Assembly (NCBI RefSeq): GCF_030269925.1
Contig: NC_085116.1
Location: 15,686,001 to 15,750,000, forward strand
DNA length: 64,000 bases
Source: Bombyx mori
Taxonomy: Eukaryota > Arthropoda > Insecta > Lepidoptera > Bombycidae
Direction: 5' to 3'
This document shows positions 43,464 to 53,537 of this stretch, in pieces. Numbering within the stretch: position 1 is the stretch's first letter; every line of letters begins with the position of its first letter. The translations under genes and the position numbers were made by a program. The notes beneath the pieces were generated by a model. The model did not search any database, was not told the DNA's origin, and saw only the letters and a list, made by a program, of their open reading frames with translations.

Positions 43464-46400
43464 CTGGAACATGGAAAGGCATCAAACGACATCTATACAC
43501 ATTGATCTCTGTAACGTTGAAGTCGTTGTGGCCTAAAGGAAGCCCGTTGCAATTTTTCTAATGCAATACGTACTAAACATATGCTCACGAATGACTTCCA
43601 CGGTGAAGGAATAACATCGTGTAATGTCTGCGCGGTTAGGTATCAGCACCCTGCCCAGTTCTACCGTGAAGCAGTAATGCGTTTCGGTTTGAAGTTTTTT
43701 TTTTTTTTTTTTTTTTTTTATGATTGAAGGATTACTGGTGGCCCGGAGGCCTTTCCAGTTTCACCAGGACAGGTGGGCGAGCTAAGGCTCAGCCAGGAGG
43801 GGTGGGATTTGCTAACAGCTACCCGAGCGCCTCCGAAGGAGACCTAACAGCTCAAGAGCAGCTGCTTCGCGAATGAATCTACTACCGGATCGGAATCGCG
43901 ACCCGCTGAGAAGATCCGGCGAGAAACTCAGCGAGCTGATTCATGGGTTAGGTTGCACGGCGAACTCTTTGTCGAGTTCGACGAGTACGGTTACCGAGGT
44001 CCCTAAGCCTGCTCCTAGAGCTGAAGGCGTCTAGTGCGAAGGTTATTGGATCTGATGGATCCGTAAGGACGTGTCTAGGGCGTCGACGGTGACTGGCTCC
44101 TGCATGATCAGGATTCGGGGAGTAGTCAGCGGCGGCTACGATAAGGCGATTATCATGACGCATAGCCTTATCGAAGTACCGTTCCGACGCTGACTTCATG
44201 TATTTCTGTATAGATTCGAGGCCCAGGTCGTCGTGTAGGTCAACGTTCCTCACGAACCACGGAGCTCCGACGGCTAACCTGCAAAAGCGGGATTGTAGAG
44301 ATTGAAGGGTGTCTATGTGCGTGCGGGCCGCGTGAGCGAACACCACACTCGCGTAAGTCATGACGGGCCTTATGCAAGTTTTGTAAAGTGTCACCTTGTT
44401 CCGAAGGGACATTTTACTCCGCTTACAAATCATGGGGTAGAGTCTACCGAGAATAAACGCGGCACGGTCACGGACTGATTTTATATGCGGGCGGAATGTC
44501 ATCGATGCATCCAGGGTAACGCCCAGGTACTTGACCTTCCTGGCCCAGGGTATGGATTGACTAAAGAGAGTAATCGGGGGTGTGAGATTCCTCCTCCTAA
44601 TACGGGAGGAAATCCGTGTGGAGCTTCCCCTCTGAAAGAGCACCGCAGTACTTTTCGCTGGGTTGATGTCTATGCGCCATTTTCGGAACCACTGTCCTAG
44701 GGCTAGGGCTGCGCTCTGAAGCTTCTTCGCGATTAGGGACTTGTTTCTACTGGAATAGTAAACAGTCGTGTCGTCGGCGAATAAAGCTAAATGGGTCGGC
44801 GGCGACCGGGGAATATCGTTAACGAATAAGCTAAATAGGAGGGGTGAGAGGACAGAGCCTTGCGGGACTCCAGCTTTGAGAGGTCGTGGGGAGGAGCGGG
44901 TTCCCTCGACTCGATATCGAAAAGAGCGGTTCGACAAGAAGTCCCGTATGATGAGCACGAGACTATCCGGCACGCCCATGTTGAATAGTTTGAAAATCAA
45001 ACCATTGTGCCAGACTTTGTCGAACGCTTTTGCGACGTCGAAGAAGAGAGCTCCCGTGTATAACGGTTTTGGTCGATTAAGCCCCACAAGAATGTGCTCC
45101 GTGAGGCGGTGCACCTGTTGAACGCATGAGTGATTTGTACGGAATCCGAATTGTTCATCGATGAGAATGCCCTTGGATGAGACGAAGTCTCTGAGGCGTT
45201 TGTAGAGCAGACGCTCATACAGTTTGCCTAGAGACATGAGGAGGCTAATCGGGCGGTAGCTCGTCGGATGATTTTTTGGTTTACCAGGTTTATGTATGCC
45301 GATAACGTCCGCTTCTTTCCACACCGCGGGAAAGATACAGTTCGCCATAGCGGCATTGAAAATAGATGCCAACATCACGATGAGTTGGACGGGTAGAAGT
45401 TTAATAACGCGGTTGGATATACCGTCGGAACCGGGAGCCTTGCGAGGACGTAGGTCTTTGATCAAGTCTTTAACTTCCATCGGGGTGACGGGTGGTAACA
45501 CATCAGAGGGTGGCAAGGAGGCTCTGCGTTCTACCTCACTGTCTACTAATTCTACATGCACAGGGTCCACGGATTGAGTGCTGGGCGTGCACTGGGTTTG
45601 CAATGTATCGGCCAGCAGCTCTGCTTTTTCGTCATCATCGAACGCCGTGAGTCGGCCTGAGGGGCCTACGAGGGGGGGCATAGTTACTACCGTATCCGAT
45701 TTGAGAGTACGAGCTAAGCGGTAGTAAGACCTTTGGGAGGGCGCGAGTCCTTCTAAGAAATCAGACCATCTGGCATCTCGGACTTCGGCGATGCGAGACT
45801 TTACGTCGCGTTGTAGGGCACGCATTCGAATACGATTTTCCGCGGTAGGATACCTGTCGTAGGCGCGTATCGAGGCGTTCTTAGCTCTAAGGAGTTCCCT
45901 AATATCGTCGGACAATTTGAAGCGGTGAAGGAAGTCCTCCGCTACAACTTGTTTCGATGACCTATCTAATGTCGAGGTGATGTGTGACGTTAAGATGTCT
46001 ATGGCTTCAGCGGTATCCTGAGGAGACGGGGTAGAGTCCGGGCTAAGCGGTAGCGATGGTGGATCAGATTCAGCCAGGCTGATGCCCAGCGTGTGCCAAT
46101 CCACCACAGTCCTCGTGACGGGAACGGAATCGGGAGCGCGACCGAGCTTCATAACGACGGGACGGTGGTCTGAATCTAACTCTGAAACTACTTCGATCGA
46201 GTGTAAGCGTAGAGTTACGTTTTTTAATAACGCTATGTCGAGTATATCCGGGCGATGCGCGATATTTAGCGGGTAGTGAGTCGGGATTAGCGGAGCGACG
46301 ATATCGAAGGCGAGATTATCGACTAACGCGTCAAGCCGCCTGCCATTCGGGGTTGTGGTGTGTGAGTTCCACCTAATGTGTTTACAATTTAGGTCGCCCG

Positions 46401-49400
46401 CCAGAATGACAGAGCTCCCCATGCCGAGCAGCGCCTCGATATCACTGCTTAGAACGATCTTATCCGGTGGAAGATAAACGGACGCGATAACGATCGGCGC
46501 GTGTCCCGTCAGTGAGATTCGGCACACTGATGCTTCGATATTAGCGAGCGCGGGAGGATCGAGTGGGACGCAATGCAGGGCTCTTCTATAGTAAATGACG
46601 GTACCACCACCACGAGCAGAGAGCCTGTCGTTCCTGACCATGTTATAGTTCGCGATTTTAGGGTCACGGCGCGCGGGCTTAAGTAGGGTCTCCTGCACTA
46701 AAAAGATATCAATTTGATGGTCACGCAAAAAGTCAGAAACCTGATCACGCTGATTTGCGAGACCGTAAGCGTTAAAAAATCCTATCGTTACGGATAGGGG
46801 CTTTATTCTACTTATATACGCCATTGATTACCGGCGGAGTGAGGGGAGGACGTACGTATTTAATGACGCGTATACGTCGGCGTATTCTTGCACAACGGCG
46901 ATAAAGTGTTGTGCAGTGGAGGCAGAGCGAATGGCGTCGCCCAAAGCGTTAACGCGCTCAAAGTTGATCGACTGAAAGAAGTCGATCGCTAAAGCGAGAT
47001 TGTCGGACGCGGTCGGAGGGCAAGTCGCGGGAGAGGGACGAGTCGCGGGGGCGGGACGAATCGCGGAGGAGGGAGTTGTAGCCGTGTTCATGTACGGCAG
47101 CGGTTTCGCCCAGGCCGAGACACTGGGCACCGGCGCCGGAACGAACGCTGGCTTAGCCTGCGACACAGAGGGTGCCGAGGCTTTGATGTCTGGGCCGGAA
47201 GCTCGGAGGCGGTTTTGGCGGGCGACGCGGCGATTTATTTTCGGGGCTCGGGGGCATCCGCGGTAATTTGCGGGGTGACCCTGTGTTCGACACAGGACGC
47301 AGCTAGGCGGTTCTGTCGCGGTTTTTTGATCGCGAGTGCATAGGGCCGTGGCGTGATCGCCTAAGCACTTGACGCATCGGGGGCGCGCGTGACAGTTACG
47401 GGAAGAATGCCCGTATAATTGGCAGTTATGGCACTGGCTAGGTGTGCCTTTCTTGTGTGGGGTTTCGACTGCGATTCCGGAAAGGCTACAGACCGTTCGG
47501 ATGTTGAATATTTGCTTACCCTCGGGGGTAGGCTGGAGGGCGACGAGAACCATATTATATGGCTCCCTTTCGCGGCCTGTGTGCATGCGGTGTACGGAGT
47601 TAACCGGTAGGCCTTGTTCGAGAAGGTCGGCCTTGACGAGCTCGGCATCCAACTCTTTAGGGATGCCACGTATAACGGCACGGAGTTCGCGCTCCTCCTG
47701 GAGCGTATATGTGTGGAAACTTATACGCTCCTTACGGAGGTAAGAAGAGAGGGCCCTATGGTCGTCGGATGTTCGAACCTTAATTTGAATGCCGTTCGCG
47801 AGGTTACGGGCATTCGTAAAATTGATATTTTTGGCCTTAAGGGCCAGGGAAACTCGTTCCCAAGCTGCCTTCTCTTGAAGGATTACCGGGGGAGGGGTCT
47901 GGGCTTTATTTTGTGCCACCGGACGCGGCGACGGAGTGGCACGGGCTGGAGGCGCAACGGGAGTCTGAGGGCGGGGGCGCGACGCGTTCGCGGCTTTGCT
48001 AATTTTAGCGGCCGCGGGAGCTCGAGACTCCGCGGCACGCTTCTTACCCTTTTGCACCAGGGTGAATCCATCCGTCGATGAGACGGGAGCGAGGTCGACC
48101 TCCATCTCCGAGTCAGAGTCGGAGGACGAGGAGGCGGGCGCAGGTGACCTACGAGTAGGTGTTTTGGACGGCGCGACGGAGGCCGCGGATGATCGCGCTG
48201 CTGGAACGGTGACCACGGCGGACGACGCAGCAGTTTTACTCGCCAGTATAGGCGACGCGGGAACGGCAGGCACGACGGAGGCTGCGGTGCTCGATGCAGA
48301 AGCTTTGCACGCAGGTACAGGCGACGCAGGAGCAGCGAGCTCGGTGGAGTCCACGAGAGGGCTCGCAGTGTGATCGGCCTTGAAGGCCTGAAACTCGGAA
48401 GTGAGCTTTGGGTAGCGAAGCCGGAGAAATTCCGCAAATACAGCGTCCATGATGTCTACGTGCCCAGGTGGGGCTACCCTGGGTCTTAGAAAACACTCGC
48501 CTTGCGGCGAGGCCCCAACTTCTCGGACCTGAGCGGTTCTATTGAACACAGGTGGCGATGCGGCACGATTACTGCAGGACAAAGAAAAATCACAACAAAA
48601 CGGAAATAACAAAAAGAAACAAAACAATTAAACACTTCCAGGAAGACAGTTTGTCGGCAGATGTACCACGAACACAGAAATAACAAAAGGAAACAAAACA
48701 AATAAAAACTTCCAGGAAGAACACTTAGTCGGCAGATGTACCACGAACACAGGCCGCGCGAACAATGGCCGGGCTAACAAAAGCCGGGCGAACAAAGGCC
48801 GGGCGATCGAGTGGTCGATGAGCACGTCCGCGCGTGACGGGTGCCTCTATCGGAATGCCTCGGTTTGAAGTGTGGGGCAGCCGTTGTAGGTGGGTGGTGA
48901 AATTTACGTTTTAGATGTTTATGGGTTCCGGTAACCACTTAACATAAGGTGAGTCATGAGCTAGTCTCACCATATAAGTAATAAAACAAAAGAAAATGTA
49001 AGGAACTCGGTTGTTGCATTTGGAGTTCCATTATTCAAATTGTTTATTGGTATATATTTACGTATAAGCTGAACATACCCGTATTTAGCAAAATTAGCCC
49101 AAAGAGTAGTGATCCTGTCGATGATCAGTTGGTCCTCCTCGGCGATGTGTTGTCCCGGGACCGCATCCACGGCCAGCAGGTAGCCGAGCTCGTCCGCGTG
49201 CGCAGCGCCCTCCGCCGTTATGCCGAGGTACTGCTTCATGGCATTCCTGCCTCCGTCGTACGAGAACACATAGTAATATACCTCCTTGTTACCGTCTGCC
49301 AATGACTTCTTAATAGACCGCTGGACGCCGTAGTTGTAGTAATAGTCCGATGCAAAATCTATAAACTCATCGAAAAACTTCTCGGTCAGCGTCTCGTCTC

Positions 49401-50843
49401 CGATGTAGAAATGTCTCACGTGGTCTTCCATCTCGCTATCGGTCAAGTTGAAAGCCCGTTCCAGAAAAGCTCGAATTCCTGTCACCTCGTAATCTTCTGG
49501 GGTCACAAAAGCATGTAATGTAAGAAATTCTTTATTGTTTACTCCATAAATAGCAGGAATGTTTCTAGCCCTTAAATTTTCAGGAAAGTCGGAAAGAAAA
49601 CTGTCAACTCCGTCGTATTTGTTCTCTAGGCAAGGTCTGAGAGTATTGCCTCCTAAGGTAGATCTTTGAGAAGTGCTAGCTGCGACCACCAGGTGGGGGT
49701 CTTGATCGACCAGAAACTTTATCGCCTCTGCGAAGTTATCAGTTTCGAATCCCAGTTGGCTCGCTATTTCTATTGGAACACGGTTGTTAGGTTTTCTAAT
49801 ACCCCCAGCAAAGAAAGCAGATCCACTCTGAATGATCACCTGATTGAACAGTTCATCTTTGTCGGTCAGTAAGTGTAGATCGACAGCGACGCCGCCAGCA
49901 CTCTCTCCGAATAAGGTTATTTTAGAGACATCTCCGCCGAACGCTTCGATATTTTCCTTAATCCATCTGAGAGCAAGAGCTTGATCCTTCAAACCCTGGT
50001 TGCCGGGAATATCAGGACTGTCCAAGCATAAGAACCCGTAGGGTCCGAGTCGGTAGTTGACCGATACAACGATGACGTCATGTCGGACCAGGTCGTCGTA
50101 GGAGAAGTCCCTGCCTGTCCCACTGCCGGTGGCGAAGCTTCCTCCGTGAATCCAAATCATCACGGGACGCTTGTTGCGCGATGTAGCCGTGTTTGGGACA
50201 TAAACGTTCAGGTTCAAACACTGGAGACTACCAACTCCGACGCCCTTAGTAACTTGAGGACAAACTACGGAATCATCGTACGCTTCGAATGTCTCTTCGA
50301 ATCCAGGGTGTGGTACTGATGGCTGTAAAGTAAAATGTCCTTTGATTTCGATAGAATACTACAATAATTAATATACTGCTATTGTTTATTTTAATTAATA
50401 GGTTGAGAATTCTGGTTAATAAACTTAACACTTTAGAACCGCAAGAGATATCCGCGAAGAATTGATTTCGTTTAAAAAAATTAAATTGTATGTATCAACG
50501 CCGAAAAAAATTACAAAACTAACCTAAAACATATTCATTGAAATTTCTACCGGATAACATCTATCGCATCCATTACTTACTTATAAATATTCTTTCACTG
50601 ATTCGTATTATGGTAAATATAAGTATCTAAAACCCGATACTTTCAAATAGATTCATTCGTACTCACCCCAAAAGGATTGTTCTCATCAACTAGTGCGTAC
50701 GGTATGCCCAAAAACTTCGCGAACTTTCCATTTTCAGACCTCAGTCCCCTGATGAGTCCCCGCTGAGTATCAACCAGCGGGTCTATCCTCAACCGGGCAG
50801 CCACCGCCGACAACAAGCCTAACAGAGCAACCAATCGCAGCAT
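43283..50843 (-). CDS. secreted carboxylesterase, copy D (jockey in intron 2)
   Basis: Exons 50667-50843, 49079-50322 and 43283-43463; 533 aa with an intact frame. Signal peptide at residues 1-16; oxyanion hole HGGSF (Ser121 where C and E have Gly); Ser200 in GESAG; Glu324; His434. Copies B and D differ from C and E at clustered sites, for example LTDKDELF and AASTSQRSTLGGN. Intron 2 is 5.6 kb because a full-length jockey sits in it in the same orientation; its internal polyadenylation signals could reduce full transcripts. Donor TACGG|GTATGT and acceptor TTCCAG are intact. Substrate unknown. Confidence 0.88.
43948..46824 (-). CDS. jockey-2 ORF2: endonuclease / reverse transcriptase
   Basis: 958 aa from ATG 46824, 3 nt after the ORF1 stop. 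Same domains as jockey-1 ORF2: endonuclease (QET, AGDLNCKH, SDHRPV) then RT (KAPGSDGI, FFDVAKAFDKVWH, GVPQGSVLSPLLF, FADD). Ends ...RRTRQRVRRAT, shared with the truncated copy at 37986, so this is probably the ancestral C-terminus. No frameshift or premature stop, a candidate active copy. Confidence 0.93.
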   Translation of the reverse strand: MAYISRIKPLSVTIGFFNAYGLANQRDQVSDFLRDHQIDIFLVQETLLKPARRDPKIANYNMVRNDRLSARGGGTVIYYRRALHCVPLDPPALANIEASVCRISLTGHAPIVIASVYLPPDKIVLSSDIEALLGMGSSVILAGDLNCKHIRWNSHTTTPNGRRLDALVDNLAFDIVAPLIPTHYPLNIAHRPDILDIALLKNVTLRLHSIEVVSELDSDHRPVVMKLGRAPDSVPVTRTVVDWHTLGISLAESDPPSLPLSPDSTPSPQDTAEAIDILTSHITSTLDRSSKQVVAEDFLHRFKLSDDIRELLRAKNASIRAYDRYPTAENRIRMRALQRDVKSRIAEVRDARWSDFLEGLAPSQRSYYRLARTLKSDTVVTMPPLVGPSGRLTAFDDDEKAELLADTLQTQCTPSTQSVDPVHVELVDSEVERRASLPPSDVLPPVTPMEVKDLIKDLRPRKAPGSDGISNRVIKLLPVQLIVMLASIFNAAMANCIFPAVWKEADVIGIHKPGKPKNHPTSYRPISLLMSLGKLYERLLYKRLRDFVSSKGILIDEQFGFRTNHSCVQQVHRLTEHILVGLNRPKPLYTGALFFDVAKAFDKVWHNGLIFKLFNMGVPDSLVLIIRDFLSNRSFRYRVEGTRSSPRPLKAGVPQGSVLSPLLFSLFVNDIPRSPPTHLALFADDTTVYYSSRNKSLIAKKLQSAALALGQWFRKWRIDINPAKSTAVLFQRGSSTRISSRIRRRNLTPPITLFSQSIPWARKVKYLGVTLDASMTFRPHIKSVRDRAAFILGRLYPMICKRSKMSLRNKVTLYKTCIRPVMTYASVVFAHAARTHIDTLQSLQSRFCRLAVGAPWFVRNVDLHDDLGLESIQKYMKSASERYFDKAMRHDNRLIVAAADYSPNPDHAGASHRRRPRHVLTDPSDPITFALDAFSSRSRLRDLGNRTRRTRQRVRRAT
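46828..48450 (-). CDS. jockey-2 ORF1: nucleic-acid-binding Gag-like protein
   Basis: I chose the ATG at 48450 (MDAVFAEFLRLRYPKL), 540 aa; the frame is open 59 codons upstream without need for them. Ala/Pro/Ser-rich N-terminus with an SDSDSEMEVD acidic patch, central region (RKERISFHTYTLQEERELRA), then three zinc knuckles (CHNCQLYGHSSRNC, CVKCLGDHATALC, CVLCRTQGHPANYRGC). The N-terminal 100 residues diverge strongly from jockey-1 ORF1 while the C-terminal half is almost identical. Confidence 0.9.
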   Translation of the reverse strand: MDAVFAEFLRLRYPKLTSEFQAFKADHTASPLVDSTELAAPASPVPACKASASSTAASVVPAVPASPILASKTAASSAVVTVPAARSSAASVAPSKTPTRRSPAPASSSSDSDSEMEVDLAPVSSTDGFTLVQKGKKRAAESRAPAAAKISKAANASRPRPQTPVAPPARATPSPRPVAQNKAQTPPPVILQEKAAWERVSLALKAKNINFTNARNLANGIQIKVRTSDDHRALSSYLRKERISFHTYTLQEERELRAVIRGIPKELDAELVKADLLEQGLPVNSVHRMHTGREREPYNMVLVALQPTPEGKQIFNIRTVCSLSGIAVETPHKKGTPSQCHNCQLYGHSSRNCHARPRCVKCLGDHATALCTRDQKTATEPPSCVLCRTQGHPANYRGCPRAPKINRRVARQNRLRASGPDIKASAPSVSQAKPAFVPAPVPSVSAWAKPLPYMNTATTPSSAIRPAPATRPSPATCPPTASDNLALAIDFFQSINFERVNALGDAIRSASTAQHFIAVVQEYADVYASLNTYVLPSLRR

Positions 50844-50881
50844 ACTTGCACTGGGAATGTGCTGTTTGGACGCTGTCAGAT

Positions 50882-50891
50882 ATTTATATAG
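50882..50891 (-). promoter_or_regulatory. TATA box of COE copy D
   Basis: CTATATAAAT on the minus strand, ending 39 nt upstream of the ATG at 50843. Confidence 0.65.
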
Positions 50892-50984
50892 TTAGGACCT
50901 GTAGCTCAAAATGATAACGGAGCGACAATCTCTGTTAAATCAAATTAGTCTGATATGCATTGTCACTCAGCCGTAATCGTCTCT

Positions 50985-50992
50985 TATCGATA
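50985..50992. promoter_or_regulatory. TATCGATA (DRE-like) element, unit D
   Basis: Same position as in unit B. The long-TIR element begins 18 bp further upstream and separates it from the RhoGEF exon. Confidence 0.45.
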
Positions 50993-51012
50993 GGATCTCT
51001 AATATTCTAGCC

Positions 51013-51512
51013 CAAGAGCCCGCGACAGCCAGACCTTCGTTATTTTATAAAAGCTGAAAGTTTCTCTGTGTATGTCTCCAACACAGGTAAGAACGACCCG
51101 CGATTATAGAGTTTCGATTGTGGTTACTTGGGCAGGTAACAGGCAGTAAAGGTATATAAAATAGTACCTTAAATTCGTTAAAGTATAAAGGTTTTTTTTT
51201 TAAATATTTACTCCAGAATATCTTTAGAAATCACGATATCCGTTGCCGGACACTTTTTCCAGTTGTTACCCCCTGCCAGACACCCCTAAACTTTAATAAA
51301 TTTTAATTATACTTTCGTTATACTATAAAAGCTAAATTTTATATATGTTACTTAGGGACTTATAAAAATATGTTACCCCAATAGCCGGACAGTTTTAATG
51401 GTTCTTACATCTTGCCAGACACATTGAGAGCCCGCTGTAGGTGCGAGCGCGAGGTAGCAACTGTTCAAGCGGGTGTGAGCGAGATAGAGTGCTTAGTCTA
51501 TTGTGATCTTTT
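51013..51512 (+). repeat. left 500-bp terminal inverted repeat
   Basis: Pairs with 52471-52970. Contains the phrases GTTACCCCCTGCCAGACACCCC and TTGCCGGACA, i.e. repeated GCC(A/G)GACA words. Confidence 0.85.
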
Positions 51513-51668
51513 AAGATATCCAATAATAAAATTATTTTATTACGTTCATAGCAATATTATAGAAAATAAAAAATGTTATTTTAATATTATAAAGTACAAA
51601 CGAAATATTACATGTCAAAGAAAAATATTTAATCGTTCTTATAGTTTTCCTTATTGTCGTCGATATTG

Positions 51669-51712
51669 AACTGATGAATAAGGCGATATCAATATCGCCT
51701 TATTCATCAGTT
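51669..51712. other. perfect 20-bp hairpin
   Basis: The stem AACTGATGAATAAGGCGATA pairs with 51693-51712 around a 4-base loop, TCAA. It lies just inside the left TIR of the long-TIR element. Role unknown. Confidence 0.8.
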
Positions 51713-51780
51713 TCTGTAAAAAATTAAGAAAAATTATACAATTTGAATAATAAAAAAAATATGTACAATAATTTGTCATA

Positions 51781-52260
51781 ATAATTACATACCTGATTGA
51801 GTTTTGAGCGAATCTCTAACATAACTCGGTAGCAGATCTTGGTGTTTGTCATCTTTCAATACGCTGCCATCATTATCCGGTTCCATATGAGATTGGATTT
51901 TTTAGATGAGCATTATTCCAAATGGTATATACAGAATTTGATCGCAAAAATTGCTGCAATAGCTCGCTTTTACAAGGTGGTAGATTCCTAACGTCAAAAT
52001 TTCGCAATTTCTTTCGGTCAAAAGCTTCGTTTATATTAGAGACTGTATAGAAGTCGATGAATAATTGAAGTCGAGCAGCATCAATATCAATTACATTACG
52101 GACATTGTAAGCATTGCATATAGACCTCTATTATAGATGTTTTGTTGTTGATCTAAATTTTCAATTGATTCGCTGTTACGGAAATTTTTGAAAGCTTCCT
52201 GGTACTTTGGATATTTTTTAAATGTTTTGTATGGTTTTAATTTTCCTTTCCTGAAGAACG
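51781..52260 (-). pseudogene. remnant coding region of the long-TIR element
   Basis: Conceptual minus-strand reading has DIDAARLQLFIDFYTV, KKLRNFDVRNLPPCKSELLQ and VYTIWNNAHLKNPISY over about 52000-51860, with frameshifts and stops on both sides. The LPPC...W-N-A-H pattern resembles a C-terminal segment of proteins seen repeatedly in arthropod mobile elements, but I cannot name the family. Confidence 0.4.
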
Positions 52261-52272
52261 CAGGATAAATCC

Positions 52273-52436
52273 TTTTTTTTTTATGATTGAAAGATTACTG
52301 GTGGCCCGGAGGCCTTTCCAGCTTCACCAGGACAGTTGTTGAGTGAGTTCCACCTGATGTGTTTACAATTTAGGTCGCCCGCCAGAATGACAGAGCTTCC
52401 CATGCCGAGTAGCGCCTCGATATCACTGCTTAGAAC
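52273..52436 (-). mobile_element. chimeric, internally deleted jockey
   Basis: 164 bp: A-tail and the first roughly 60 bp of the jockey 3' end joined directly to about 105 bp of the ORF2 endonuclease region (equivalent to 9381-9481), same orientation. Flanked by a 10-bp duplication ggataaatcc (52263-52272 and 52437-52446). Confidence 0.85.
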
Positions 52437-52470
52437 GGATAAATCCTATAAACGACAGCTGATGTGCAGT

Positions 52471-52970
52471 AAAAGATCACAATAGACTAAGCACTCTATC
52501 TCGCTCACACCCGCTTGAACAGTTGCTACCTCGCGCTCGCACCTACAGCGGGCTCTCAATGTGTCTGGCAAGATGTAAGAACCATTAAAACTGTCCGGCT
52601 ATTGGGGTAACATATTTTTATAAGTCCCTAAGTAACATATATAAAATTTAGCTTTTATAGTATAACGAAAGTATAATTAAAATTTATTAAAGTTTAGGGG
52701 TGTCTGGCAGGGGGTAAGAACTGGAAAAAGTGTCCGGCAACGGATATCGTGATTTCTAAAGATATTCTGGAGTAAATATTAAAAAAAAAAACCTTTATAC
52801 TTTAACGAATTTAAGGTACTATTTTATATACCTTTACTGCCTGTTACCTGCCCAAGTAACCACAATCGAAACTCTATAATCGCGGGTCGTTCTTACCTGT
52901 GTTGGAGACATACACAAAGAAACTTTCAGCTTTTATAAAATAACGAAGGTCTGGCTGTCGCGGGCTCTTG
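52471..52970 (-). repeat. right 500-bp terminal inverted repeat
   Basis: Reverse complement of 51013-51512 with few differences, mainly in the A/T-run near 52780. Confidence 0.85.
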
Positions 52971-53254
52971 CTCTATTCTGTATTCTTTCTGCATAATTAG
53001 ATCTGTTATTGATAAAAATTCGAAAGTCATTAATTGAAATGTAATTTAAATTAATAAATTCTATCTAAAAACATCATGAATCATGAAAACAATACATATC
53101 ATGGTCAGATATGTGAGCTTTTCAAATGTGATCATCGTTAATCGATCTATACTTATCGTCTCTGTGAATGCAAACCCGCCGCGCCATACATTACCACCCC
53201 AGTACTCACATGTGCGCAGATCGAGAGAAAGCTATATTTATCACTCGGTCACAG

Positions 53255-53423
53255 GCTAGAGAGTCACCCGGCTTGCCAGAGTCTATCCCTCCGCTCGTTC
53301 CTGATGCTACCGATGCAGCGAGTGACGAGACTCCCGTTGTTGATGGATGCGGTGCTGAAGAACCTCTCATCAGAAGACGAAGAGTATGAGGCATGCATGC
53401 ATGGACTGGCTACTTTGAACAAT
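53255..53423 (+). pseudogene. RhoGEF DH-domain exon, copy 4 (donor lost)
   Basis: Same exon; the donor is TT (AACAAT|TTAAGT). Core PMQRVTRLPLLMDAVLKNL retained, with GLATLNN for ALATLNN. Confidence 0.7.
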
Positions 53424-53537
53424 TTAAGTTTAATACTAATGCAACGTGATATATTTTACGTGGTGTTTATTCGTCAGCCGGGGTATTAGGGATTACGCTC
53501 ATGTCTGACATCTATGCTAAAGACCATTGCTGTAGAC

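Larger units (their letters stand above)
43695..48859 (-). mobile_element. jockey-2: full-length jockey-clade retrotransposon
   Basis: A 5165-bp element with an A-tail (T-run 43695-43719), 3' UTR, ORF2, ORF1 and 5' UTR on the minus strand. The 11-bp target duplication tcggtttgaag is at 43684-43694 and 48860-48870. Element plus duplication (5176 bp) equals exactly the difference in spacing between exons 2 and 3 in copies B and D. Both ORFs are intact. The 5' UTR differs markedly from jockey-1, with an extra CCGGGCGAACAAAGG repeat (48765-48805). Confidence 0.94.
43513..48990 (+). mobile_element. Bm1 SINE in intron 2 of COE D, split by jockey-2
   Basis: The head part is 43513-43694 and the tail part 48860-48990. 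Jockey-2 entered at tcggtttgaag within the SINE, and that target is duplicated. Confidence 0.75.
51010..52973. mobile_element. DNA transposon with 500-bp terminal inverted repeats
   Basis: Inverted repeats at about 51013-51512 and 52471-52970 are almost identical over 500 bp (outer ends CAAGAGCCCGCGACAGCC). The insert plus target adds exactly 1971 bp relative to unit B, and flanks tattcta / tattctg suggest a 7-8-bp duplication. The 960-bp middle has a decayed minus-strand reading with LPPCKSELLQQFL and TIWNNAHLKNP (about 51860-52000), a hairpin at 51669-51712 and a chimeric jockey insertion. The superfamily is not recognised. Confidence 0.8.

Noticed and set aside
47883..48437. 184-aa Arg/Pro-rich frame overlapping jockey-2 ORF1
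   Set aside because: A shadow of the GC-rich ORF1 in another frame; no start context or homologous motif.
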